From NCBI GenBank assembly GCA_009782615.1, contig WRIS01000001.1, forward strand, positions 62,001 to 126,000: a DNA stretch of 64,000 nucleotides. Direction: 5' to 3'. Positions 1-7,893 of this stretch are shown piece after piece. Source of the DNA: Eggerthellaceae bacterium. Lineage in GTDB: Bacteria > Actinomycetota > Coriobacteriia > Coriobacteriales > Eggerthellaceae. A model generated the notes under the pieces. The model did no database searches. It was not told the origin of the DNA and worked only from the letters and a program-made list of their open reading frames with translations. Within the stretch, counting starts at the first letter, position 1. Every line of letters starts with the position of its first letter. Both the position numbers and the translations under genes were made by a program.

Positions 1-1350
1 CTAGACTTCTACCAAGGTCATTTCTGCCGCATAGAGTTCAAGCCACTGTCCGTTTTCAACGGTGATAGTGTGTGAACCACCTGGCATGAGCCAAAATTTG
101 TCGATAAAAGAATTTTCGTTCCACAGCAAATCGCGCATAATAAATGCCGCTGAATCGTTAATGGCTTCTTCGGAAGCACCCTTTTGATAGACAACTTTAT
201 AGGTACCAGGCAAAATGTCGACGCCTACGCGATACAGTCCGCTTTGGTAGTGCTTTTGCGGTTCGAGGGGCTTTTCCTTGGTAGTATCTGCGAGAAACAT
301 CCAAGCATCTTCGGGGGTATAAAAGACGAGCACGTCCCCTTCCTTCAATTCCGCGAAATAATTCCCGAAATACACGATGGAAACAAAGAGTTCATATTCT
401 TTAGCTTGGGCAGGTTGATGTTCAATTGGTGCTAAAAGGCGATAATGTCCAAAGCTGCCTTCTTTGGTTTGAGAGCCTTCGAAATAGTAAAGCCCTGCTT
501 CAATATCTTTGCCGACCTCCCAAACTCCGACACCAAAGCGCCCTTCCTCGGTTTGGGGGGTGCCAGGAATAAGGTCACGAAGTTCTTCAAGGGTATAGGA
601 ATCGGCTATATGAAAAGGATTATCGAGGTCATCAATGGTGTCTTTGTCGTAGTAGTAATCATCATTGTAGAGATTATCCCAACGGTCGTTGGCAAAATCG
701 CTTTGGGAGGCAATTAAGGCAAAGCAGCCTACGCAACCTCCCATGAAAAGCAAAAGAACAAGAAGGCAGCCGCCCAAAACCCACGGCCACGCTTTCTTTT
801 TCTGTGGTGGTGGCGCGGGCGCAAAACCTTGCTGCGGATAGGTTGCGTAAGGATAGCTTGGGGTGGATTGCTGCGGATAGGTTTGCGAAAAGCCTGTTCC
901 TTGTGGGTATCCAGGAGGGACGTTTTGACCTGGTTGGTAGCTTTGGGGCATAGCTTGGGCATAGCCTGTTGTGTTGGCCTGCGGTGCAAAGGCACCAGCA
1001 GCGGTTTGCTGCGTTGGAGTTGAAGCTGGCGGCGTGGGTTGCGTTGGAGTTGAGCCCGGAACAGGGTTCGGCGCAACAACAGGAGCAGGAGCGGGCGCAG
1101 GCTGCCACGGCGCATAGGCTGACCCCGACGTTGATGCGGGAGTCGGCGCAGGAGTCGGCGCAGGAGTCGGCGCGGGTGTGGATGCAGGCGTAGAGCTTGT
1201 CGCGGGCGTAACTGTTGATGCCGTGCCCGACATGGTGGGCTCAGCAGGTGTGGCAGGTGTGGCAGGTTCGGCAGGCGCGCTTGGCTCAGAGGGCATAGGC
1301 GCGATGCTCGGTTCTGGGGAAGAATTAGGCTGCGGATCGTTTGTGGTCAT
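1..1350 (-). CDS. Proline-rich single-pass membrane protein with C-terminal repeat domain
   Basis: Unrecognised 449-residue protein. The first ~180 residues are low-complexity Pro/Ala/Thr/Ser/Gln sequence, including a TPAP tandem run near residues 57-70. A short basic stretch (QKKKAWPW) precedes one hydrophobic segment at about 186-215, so the Pro-rich part is probably cytoplasmic and the C-terminus outside. The outer region holds two similar units: one around the motif GVGVWEVGKDIEAGLYYF and one around GLYRVGVDILPGTYKVV. This G-x-D-I-x-x-G-x-Y pattern occurs in many actinobacterial and firmicute surface proteins of unknown function. The start is supported by AAAGGAG seven bases upstream. It stands alone 68 bp downstream of the ferredoxin gene. 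No function is proposed. Confidence 0.75.
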   Translation of the reverse strand: MTTNDPQPNSSPEPSIAPMPSEPSAPAEPATPATPAEPTMSGTASTVTPATSSTPASTPAPTPAPTPAPTPASTSGSAYAPWQPAPAPAPVVAPNPVPGSTPTQPTPPASTPTQQTAAGAFAPQANTTGYAQAMPQSYQPGQNVPPGYPQGTGFSQTYPQQSTPSYPYATYPQQGFAPAPPPQKKKAWPWVLGGCLLVLLLFMGGCVGCFALIASQSDFANDRWDNLYNDDYYYDKDTIDDLDNPFHIADSYTLEELRDLIPGTPQTEEGRFGVGVWEVGKDIEAGLYYFEGSQTKEGSFGHYRLLAPIEHQPAQAKEYELFVSIVYFGNYFAELKEGDVLVFYTPEDAWMFLADTTKEKPLEPQKHYQSGLYRVGVDILPGTYKVVYQKGASEEAINDSAAFIMRDLLWNENSFIDKFWLMPGGSHTITVENGQWLELYAAEMTLVEV

Positions 1351-1418
1351 GCGTGTACTCCTTTGGCAAATCTTAAGGGATGATGGTAGGGCAGTGACGA
1401 CACGTGCCCCTCACGATT

Positions 1419-2588
1419 TTAGGTTTCGTCAAGCTTAACATCAGATGAACTTTCGCCACCCGCTTTGTTGTCTACTTGTTTTTTATCGGTGGCATTTTTT
1501 GGAATAAGGCATACGGCGGTCTTTGTTTCCAGACTTAAGGCACAGGCGGCACATGCCTGGATACACAGACCACAGCCGATGCAATAACGTTGGTCAAGCA
1601 CGGTTTTCCCTACGCCTGGGTCAGGGGAAAGGGCGCCAGTGGGGCACACCTTCATGCACGCGCGAGCGCCTTCGCATAACTGTTTGTCAAGGACAGCGCT
1701 TTGCACAGGGATGTTTTGGGCGATAGCGGGGTTGGCGGCAACTGCTTCAAGCAGCATTTGTTGTTTGGGGTGAAGGATTTTCTTCGCTCGCCCCGAAGGG
1801 GAAAAGAAATTAATGGTTTCGCTGTTGGCGAAGCGCAGCTGATTGAGCGCCTTGCTGCGCTCGCGTCGTTCGGTGAAGCGTGCTATGACTTCTGAATTGC
1901 GAGCGCTCCGTTTGCCTGTTGCAATGTCGCTGACGTCTCCTGCGAAATTGGTGAAAATCGATCTGCGGTCAATTCCTTTGCTGCTGGTAAAGCCTTTCAG
2001 CAGGTTTTCTTTTTCGGGAATTTCATTGCTAAAACCGATTTTGCTGTTTGTTCGAATCTCAGCCGTATGAATGGCATGGGTGTAGAGCATTTCCGCGTTT
2101 TCCCCCGCGATGGCGCATCCGTCGCAATATGAAAGGTCGCACGCGATTTTCACGGGGATGTTCTCGCTGAGCACCACCGTCCAAAATTCAGGGGAGAGAC
2201 AGGCAAGACAGGGCAGGATAACCACATTGGCGGCAGGGTCAAGTTCGGGGAACACGTTTTCTTGACAGGTGAAATGAACGGTTTCGCCCTTTGCTGCTAT
2301 CTTCCTGACGCGTTCGTGAAGGTCAAGCATTGTGACGCGGGTTGAGGAAAAGGCGTCACAAATTCCAAAGCAGATGCCGCATAAGGTGCAGCGATTCGTA
2401 TCAATGAGGGGAAGTTCTTCGGGTGTGTAGCTGATGGCTGATTTTGGGCATGCTTTTTCACAGCGGTCGCACTGCGTGCCTTTGAAGCGCGTGCAAAAGT
2501 CGCGCAGCACCACCACGCTTGCTTTGCGTTCTTCGGGCGCGTCGGCTGCGGCGTCGGCTGCTGCGCTGTTCGTGCGGGCGTCAGGCAT
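1419..2588 (-). CDS. Multi-cluster 4Fe-4S ferredoxin-type protein
   Basis: A 389-residue cytoplasmic-looking protein with two ferredoxin modules. The N-terminal module (about 30-80) has C-x6-C-x2-C-x3-CP followed by CTLCGICFGIC; the C-terminal module (about 305-360) has CEGARACMKVCPTGA followed by CIGCGLCIQAC. Up to four 4Fe-4S clusters could therefore bind. The ~220 residues between contain extra cysteines (for example CLAC and SYCDGC), reminiscent of proteins that hand electrons to a partner oxidoreductase, but no catalytic domain is recognised. Its ATG overlaps the gltX stop by 8 bp (ATGCCTGA), so it is translationally coupled to gltX. The role is unknown; an electron carrier is the safest reading. 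Confidence 0.8.
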   Translation of the reverse strand: MPDARTNSAAADAAADAPEERKASVVVLRDFCTRFKGTQCDRCEKACPKSAISYTPEELPLIDTNRCTLCGICFGICDAFSSTRVTMLDLHERVRKIAAKGETVHFTCQENVFPELDPAANVVILPCLACLSPEFWTVVLSENIPVKIACDLSYCDGCAIAGENAEMLYTHAIHTAEIRTNSKIGFSNEIPEKENLLKGFTSSKGIDRRSIFTNFAGDVSDIATGKRSARNSEVIARFTERRERSKALNQLRFANSETINFFSPSGRAKKILHPKQQMLLEAVAANPAIAQNIPVQSAVLDKQLCEGARACMKVCPTGALSPDPGVGKTVLDQRYCIGCGLCIQACAACALSLETKTAVCLIPKNATDKKQVDNKAGGESSSDVKLDET

Positions 2589-4149
2589 GAAAGACGCAAT
2601 CCAGGGTTTGGTCTATGCGCGCCAGCACACAAGTGCGGTCGAGAAGTTCGATGCTTTCGAACAAGGGCGGGGACACCATGTTTCCGCAAACGGCAACGCG
2701 CAAGGGTTGGAAGAGGTTCTTTGGCTTGATATCGAGGGTGTCGCTCAAAGTTCGACAGGCGTTTTGCAAGGGCTCACATTCCCAAGGAATAGACGTATCT
2801 GCCAGCACTGCGCGGCATCCGCGCAAAGCTTCTTCAGCACGCGCACCTTCCTTTAGCAAGACCTTTTTAACGCTGTCTTCATCAAGAATGACCTTATTAC
2901 CCCAAAACATATAGGCAAGTTTGGAGGGAATTTCATCCATGCGCGCCAGACGTTCAATTACCAAAGGATAGAGCTTTTCAAAAAAGGCGGGATTTTCTTT
3001 GATGTCAGCTTCGCGTGCTCCAGCTTCAACCAGCCACGGTGTTGCATGACTCACCCAGGTGGGCGCATCGAGTTCTCTGATGTAGACACCGTTCATCCAG
3101 TCGAGTTTCACTTCGTCGAAAACAGCATCTTTTTTGGTGATGCGGTCAAGCGAAAATTCGCGCGTGAGGGTTTCACGGTCGATGATGGTTGTTTCTCCGT
3201 CAAGCGACCAGCCAAGCAGGCTTAAGAAATTCACGAGGGCATCGGACAGATACCCGCGGTCGCGATATTCTTCAACCGAACTTGAGCCCTGGCGTTTGGA
3301 AAGCTTCTTGTTGTCTGAACCGAGAATCATGGATAGGTGGGCGAAGGTGGGCGGTGTGATGCCCAGCGCTTCGTAGATAAGTATCTGGCGCGGGGTGTTC
3401 GAGAGGTGGTCGTCACCGCGAATTACGTGGCTTATCTGCATGTTTGCGTCATCGCACACAACGGCAAAATTGTAGGTGGGAGTGTTGTCGGTGCGGATAA
3501 GCACCATGTCGTCCATCACGTCTGCCGAAAAGCTAAGCTTCCCGTAGACGGCATCTTCAAATTCGATAGCGCCGCGCGTTTCGGGAACTTTTAGCCGCCA
3601 CACATGAGGTTCACCTGCTGCGATGCGGGCGTTGGCTTCTTGGGGGCTGAGTGCGCGACACGTGCGGTCATAGCCTGCCCATCCGCCCTCGCTTTTTTCA
3701 GCAGCCTCACGCTTGGCACTGAGAGTTTCAACGCTGCAAAAACAAGGGTAGACCCCGTCGTTTGCTTGCAAGGTTTCAAAAGCCAAAGCGTAGCTTTCGC
3801 TTCGCTGAGTTTGGAAATACGGCCCAAAATCGCCACCAATTTCAGGGCCCTCGTCCCAATCAAGCCCGAGCCAGCGCAAAGCGCGCAAGATAATGTGCGT
3901 GTTTTCTTCAGTCGAGCGCTCGGGGTCGGTGTCTTCGATACGCAGGATGAAGGTGCCGCCGTGAGCGCGGGCGAAAGCCCAGTTGTAGATGGCAGTACGC
4001 GCGCCACCGATGTGGAGCTGTCCTGTTGGCGAGGGTGCGAAGCGCACCCGAGGGGGTTTTGAATCGAGCGCGGTGGCGGGCGCGGCGGCGGGCGCGGCGG
4101 CGGGCGTGACTGTTGAGATGTTCGAGATGTTCGAGATGTCTACGTTCAT
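2581..4149 (-). CDS. gltX: Glutamyl-tRNA synthetase
   Basis: Class I aminoacyl-tRNA synthetase that charges tRNA-Glu with glutamate. The HIGH-type signature appears as RFAPSPTGQLHIGGARTA and the KMSKS equivalent as KKLSKRQGSSS. The chosen start gives 522 residues and lies in an ATGA overlap with the upstream membrane-protein gene; a longer in-frame reading would run 33 codons into that gene and is unlikely. The N-terminus carries a short Ala/Pro-rich extension (residues ~1-25, APAAAPAT-like) before the catalytic core. The gene sits in a minus-strand operon with the Lit-like gene upstream and the ferredoxin-like gene downstream. A non-discriminating enzyme (also charging tRNA-Gln) cannot be excluded from sequence alone. 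Confidence 0.95.
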   Translation of the reverse strand: MNVDISNISNISTVTPAAAPAAAPATALDSKPPRVRFAPSPTGQLHIGGARTAIYNWAFARAHGGTFILRIEDTDPERSTEENTHIILRALRWLGLDWDEGPEIGGDFGPYFQTQRSESYALAFETLQANDGVYPCFCSVETLSAKREAAEKSEGGWAGYDRTCRALSPQEANARIAAGEPHVWRLKVPETRGAIEFEDAVYGKLSFSADVMDDMVLIRTDNTPTYNFAVVCDDANMQISHVIRGDDHLSNTPRQILIYEALGITPPTFAHLSMILGSDNKKLSKRQGSSSVEEYRDRGYLSDALVNFLSLLGWSLDGETTIIDRETLTREFSLDRITKKDAVFDEVKLDWMNGVYIRELDAPTWVSHATPWLVEAGAREADIKENPAFFEKLYPLVIERLARMDEIPSKLAYMFWGNKVILDEDSVKKVLLKEGARAEEALRGCRAVLADTSIPWECEPLQNACRTLSDTLDIKPKNLFQPLRVAVCGNMVSPPLFESIELLDRTCVLARIDQTLDCVFHA

Positions 4150-4934
4150 GAGGCGAGTTTTCTTCCTTTGATTGTGCGTCCAATGATGAAGCAAATGATG
4201 CAGGCAAGGACGGAAGTGGTAAGCCAGATAACGCCCATGCCAACCCAAAACTGGGTAGGATACATGCGAATGAGAAGCGAATCAACGCTAAAAGACCAAG
4301 TCCCTTCCGCGAAGAAAAGTGCATGAAGTACGGCGAAGAAGCGGGGGAAATCCAGCGTCGCCCAGATTGCAAGTGCGACAAAGACTGCACCAACCATGAT
4401 TGCGGCTGCTATGAGGGTCACGCCGAGGGATTTTCGCCCCAGGCTAATTCCGATAATGATACATCCCACAAGCCCGAGCACTGCCAGTAAGGCGATGATG
4501 ACGCGGGCGGCGCTTACCACCGCAAACACATCGTCGAGATGGGAAAGGGCATCATGGGTGAGTACGTAGCTGTCGTTTGCGAAGGACAGGCGTGCGCTGA
4601 GTTCATCAATACTCGGCGGTGTCACGCTTCGCGGCAGGTCAGGAGCGCCACTCAAGCGGTCGCGCCCTTCGTTTTTTGCTTTCATATTGATGTCATAGAG
4701 GGTATAGAAAAGCGCTTCTTTGTCGTGTGCACCAACGGTGTAGTCGCGCGTTGCAACGGCTGCGGCTACGAGTTCTTCATGCGTGAAAACCGAACCTTGC
4801 GCTTCGCTGAACATCTTTGAAAGGACTTGGGTGGTGATGGGAGCGCAGCAAACAAAGAGCCCCGAGCCGATAAGTGCCAAGGCAAGGCAGAGCGTTGTCG
4901 CTGATTGAGTAAGGAATTTTATGCTCTTTTTGAT
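4146..4934 (-). CDS. DUF1461 (TIGR01906-type) integral membrane protein, Lit-like
   Basis: A 262-residue protein with four predicted membrane segments (about 10-32, 140-165, 170-192, 230-252) and an outside loop between the first two. The C-terminal pattern FHxxFF..GxWxF..DSLLI..(Y/F)P..FW seen here (LHALFFAEGTWSF, then YPTQFW) is characteristic of the DUF1461 family, which includes Lit, the lipoprotein intramolecular acyltransferase of Firmicutes. Histidines near 127/132 (LTHDALSH) and 204 (VLHALF) are candidate catalytic residues. No ATG, GTG or TTG precedes the first hydrophobic segment in frame. AAGGAG lies 6 bases before an ATC codon that opens a typical N-terminus (xKKSIKFLTQ), so ATC at 4934 is the best start; a TTG start at 4880 would cut into the first membrane segment. 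Confidence 0.75.
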   Translation of the reverse strand: MKKSIKFLTQSATTLCLALALIGSGLFVCCAPITTQVLSKMFSEAQGSVFTHEELVAAAVATRDYTVGAHDKEALFYTLYDINMKAKNEGRDRLSGAPDLPRSVTPPSIDELSARLSFANDSYVLTHDALSHLDDVFAVVSAARVIIALLAVLGLVGCIIIGISLGRKSLGVTLIAAAIMVGAVFVALAIWATLDFPRFFAVLHALFFAEGTWSFSVDSLLIRMYPTQFWVGMGVIWLTTSVLACIICFIIGRTIKGRKLAS

Positions 4935-4968
4935 GACAGACTCCTTTTCTTTGTCAGATTTTCTGCGC

Positions 4969-6411
4969 CTATTCGCAGTCTACCCAGATGGTTGCCGCGG
5001 TAATGCCTTGCATTTCCTTGGATATGGTCGGCAAAGGCCCCAGACGCGAAAACACTCCAACGAAGGCACCATTATACAGGTATAAACCCATGAGGTTGTT
5101 GTACGCCACGCCTTGAGAAGATACTTCTTCGTCGCGTAGTTCTTCGATGTGAGTATCGGGTGGGAGGGTTTGGGTTTTGAAAGGGACGCAATAGCTTTGC
5201 ACGAGAAAGGGGATGCCCGAAGCTTGGTTGGCAAGCTTTTCGATGAGGCCGTCCCAGTGCGCTTGTTCACATGAGCGCCCTGCATAGACCTGGTCAGAGC
5301 CGTAGTGGTCGGTCGGCTTGATTATCCAGGCAGCTTTGTCGGCGCGCACTTTTTCAAGGTCGATGTATGCGCTGTCCAAAAAAGTGGTGAAGGGTACATG
5401 GGCTTCTAAAAACGCGATTTCTTCTTGGGTAAGAAAGACTTTTGTTTCGGGGGCGAAAAGGGCGCTGAATATCTGCTTGTCGTGAACGAGATGCCCCGCG
5501 AAACTGCCGATGAGCGCTACTTTTTCAGCGCGCAGAGCTGCAATAAGATTTTGGGATTCGTTCCAGTGTTCGATGATGTCGTTGGTGACTGAGCGCCGCC
5601 AGATGGCGTCAATGCGCTGCCCGTCGGCGTTGGTGAGCGTCTCTCCGTCAAAGTGTAAATCGCGCACGTCACAGATGCTGCAGGGTATGCCGCGTTCTTC
5701 GAATAGGGCGGCAAAAACCTTGAATTCATCAATTACGGCATTTTCCAGAAAATCACAGATTGCGATATGAGGGTGTTCTACGCGGTGTTCGTAGCTTTCG
5801 TATATCTGCAAAAATTCATCAATCCAGGCACTGAAGAGTTCGCAGGTACCAAGGTGATGCGCGTCAGCGAAGGTTTGAAAGGTTTTCGAAGAAGCGATAG
5901 AGGCACTGATTTCCCTGTTTTCATTCATGCCTGATGAACCGTCGGCATTAAATTCGCAAAAGGTAACCGAGTAATCGTTTTCATCCAAGAAGATGTCAAT
6001 GCGGGCGAAGGGGAGCAAGGCGTCGTATCCGCGGGGGAGCAATATCAAGTCTGCCAAGCGTTCATCGAAGCTGAAAATTGTGCGATATTCAGGGTCGTTT
6101 AGGTATTGGTTGATAACCTTGCAAAGAATGGTGTGGGTTGTTTCGGCGATATGCTTCATCGTTTGGTGGGTTTTGCGGTTGTAAAGGCGCGGAACGAAGG
6201 TGGAAGCAACGACTTCATGGTGGCAGATGGCGGTTGAGTTTTGCATATAGGCGTACGCGGCTCTGCGGGCGGAGATGTCGCCTTCGAGACTTGCGATGAT
6301 GTCGAAATATTCTTGCGTGTAGGTGGCGTTGCTCACGGGTGCTGCGGTGGCGTTGTTTGCTTGGTCGGTATTGGCGCTGCGCGCATATTCTGTATCGGTG
6401 TTGCGAACCAT
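4969..6411 (-). CDS. ATP-grasp protein, glutathionylspermidine synthase-like
   Basis: A 480-residue soluble protein resembling the circularly permuted ATP-grasp fold of glutathionylspermidine synthase family proteins. Supporting motifs are FCEFNADGSSGMNENRE near residues 150-170 (the family's E-x-N-x-D segment) and a C-terminal AAWIIKPTDHYGSDQVYAGR region (about 355-375) that looks like the nucleotide-binding Lys and glycine-rich turn. Such enzymes ligate an acid to an amine through an acyl phosphate. The real substrate is unknown, and no amidase domain is fused. It is the first gene of the minus-strand run that continues into the Lit-like gene 34 bp on. The Shine-Dalgarno before ATG (AAAGGG) is modest. 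Confidence 0.7.
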   Translation of the reverse strand: MVRNTDTEYARSANTDQANNATAAPVSNATYTQEYFDIIASLEGDISARRAAYAYMQNSTAICHHEVVASTFVPRLYNRKTHQTMKHIAETTHTILCKVINQYLNDPEYRTIFSFDERLADLILLPRGYDALLPFARIDIFLDENDYSVTFCEFNADGSSGMNENREISASIASSKTFQTFADAHHLGTCELFSAWIDEFLQIYESYEHRVEHPHIAICDFLENAVIDEFKVFAALFEERGIPCSICDVRDLHFDGETLTNADGQRIDAIWRRSVTNDIIEHWNESQNLIAALRAEKVALIGSFAGHLVHDKQIFSALFAPETKVFLTQEEIAFLEAHVPFTTFLDSAYIDLEKVRADKAAWIIKPTDHYGSDQVYAGRSCEQAHWDGLIEKLANQASGIPFLVQSYCVPFKTQTLPPDTHIEELRDEEVSSQGVAYNNLMGLYLYNGAFVGVFSRLGPLPTISKEMQGITAATIWVDCE

Positions 6412-6555
6412 GGTTGCCCTTTCGGTACGTAGGCTTTCTGTAAGCAGGTAGTGTCAAGTATTGTAAGGCTTGGAAAAAGTGTATCATTAGGCTCATGCTT
6501 TGACGGTTCTCAGAGAGCCGAAGAGAAGAAAAATGCAAAAGGAGTAGTTAGGGCT

Positions 6556-7875
6556 ATGACAAAAACCGCAGAATCAGGCACCGCGAACGCGAAGACCGAG
6601 TCGAATTTTCTTTTTACGTCAGAATCGGTAACCGAGGGTCATCCCGACAAGGTGTGCGACCAGATATCCGATGCGATATTGGATGCCATTCTTGAACAAG
6701 AGGCTCAGCTGGCACGCGACGGATATATTGCGCCCAGTGGGGAACCTGCCGATTTGGCTGCAGTGCGCTGTGCGTGTGAAGTGATGGCAACCACTGGGCT
6801 CGTTGTGGTGACAGGTGAAATCAGGACACAGGCGTATATTGATGTGCCCACCATCGTGCGCGGCGTTATCAACGACATCGGTTACAATCGCGCAAAATTC
6901 GGGTTCGATGGCGCGACCTGCGGTGTTATCAATACCATTCACGAGCAGAGCGCTGATATTGCTCTGGGCGTGGACACTTCTTATGAAGAACAACAAGGCA
7001 TAGCAACCGACGATGACCTTGACCACATTGGTGCAGGCGACCAAGGGATGGTTTTCGGCTATGCCTGCAACGATACGGCAACGCTCATGCCGCTCCCTAT
7101 TTATCTGGCGCATCGCCTTGCTGAAGAATTGACGCAGGTGCGCAAAAACGGGGTGCTCGATTATTTGCGTCCCGACGGCAAGACTCAGGTCAGCGTGCGC
7201 TATGTTGACGGGGTTCCTACCCAGGTTGAAAAGGTGTTGATTTCTGCCCAGCATGCCGAAGAAGTTGAGTTGGAAACCTTGCGCCAAGATTTGATTGAGC
7301 AGGTCATCAACCCCGTTTTCGCACGGGAAAAGGTCGCGCTTGCCGATAATCTTGAGGTGTTCGTAAACCCCACAGGGCGCTTTGTTATTGGTGGTCCGAT
7401 GGGTGATTCGGGGCTTACGGGGCGCAAGATTATCGTTGACACCTATGGTGGCATGGGTCGCCACGGAGGAGGGTCGTTTTCGGGTAAGGATTGCACGAAG
7501 GTTGACCGTTCGGCGGCTTATGCTGCTCGCTGGGTTGCAAAAAATGTTGTTGCCGCTAACTTGGCGGATCGCTGTGAGGTGCAGATTGCTTATGCTATCG
7601 GCATGGCGCATCCCGTTTCGCTTATGGTTGAGACCTTTGGCACGAATAAGGTGGCGCAATCCCTTATTGTGGATGCCGTAAACGAAGTATTCGACCTGCG
7701 ACCCGCAGCCATTATTGCGGCACTTGATTTGCGTCGTCCCCTCTATCGCAAAACGGCAGCATACGGGCATTTCGGGCGCGAATTGCCTGAATTTAGCTGG
7801 GAGAAAACCGACAAAGCGCAAGCTTTGCGTGCCGCAGTTGATGCTGCTGGTACAGCCGCCGAGCTTTCTTTATAG
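6556..7875 (+). CDS. metK: S-adenosylmethionine synthetase
   Basis: Forms S-adenosylmethionine from methionine and ATP. Landmarks are [23 protein letters not shown] near the N-terminus, [12 protein letters not shown] in the middle (substrate loop) and [22 protein letters not shown] (P-loop-like and metal-binding region). At 439 residues it is somewhat longer than the ~385-400 typical of the family, with extra residues before FLFTS and around [18 protein letters not shown]. The ATG at 6556 follows GGAG and AGGG; an earlier in-frame reading would begin in unconserved sequence. The 144-bp leader shared with the divergent ATP-grasp gene holds no recognisable SAM riboswitch. priA follows after 18 bp, suggesting co-transcription. 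Confidence 0.95.
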   Translation: MTKTAESGTANAKTESNFLFTSESVTEGHPDKVCDQISDAILDAILEQEAQLARDGYIAPSGEPADLAAVRCACEVMATTGLVVVTGEIRTQAYIDVPTIVRGVINDIGYNRAKFGFDGATCGVINTIHEQSADIALGVDTSYEEQQGIATDDDLDHIGAGDQGMVFGYACNDTATLMPLPIYLAHRLAEELTQVRKNGVLDYLRPDGKTQVSVRYVDGVPTQVEKVLISAQHAEEVELETLRQDLIEQVINPVFAREKVALADNLEVFVNPTGRFVIGGPMGDSGLTGRKIIVDTYGGMGRHGGGSFSGKDCTKVDRSAAYAARWVAKNVVAANLADRCEVQIAYAIGMAHPVSLMVETFGTNKVAQSLIVDAVNEVFDLRPAAIIAALDLRRPLYRKTAAYGHFGRELPEFSWEKTDKAQALRAAVDAAGTAAELSL

Positions 7876-7893
7876 ACGATTTAGGCAAACATC

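Noticed and set aside
6412-6555. SAM riboswitch before metK
   Set aside because: Only a five-pair hairpin near GGTTC...GAGCC is visible; no known SAM-riboswitch core was found.
6619-7821. 400-codon minus-strand ORF opposite metK
   Set aside because: It lies wholly within metK, has no recognised domain and no supporting start signal; metK is conserved and complete.
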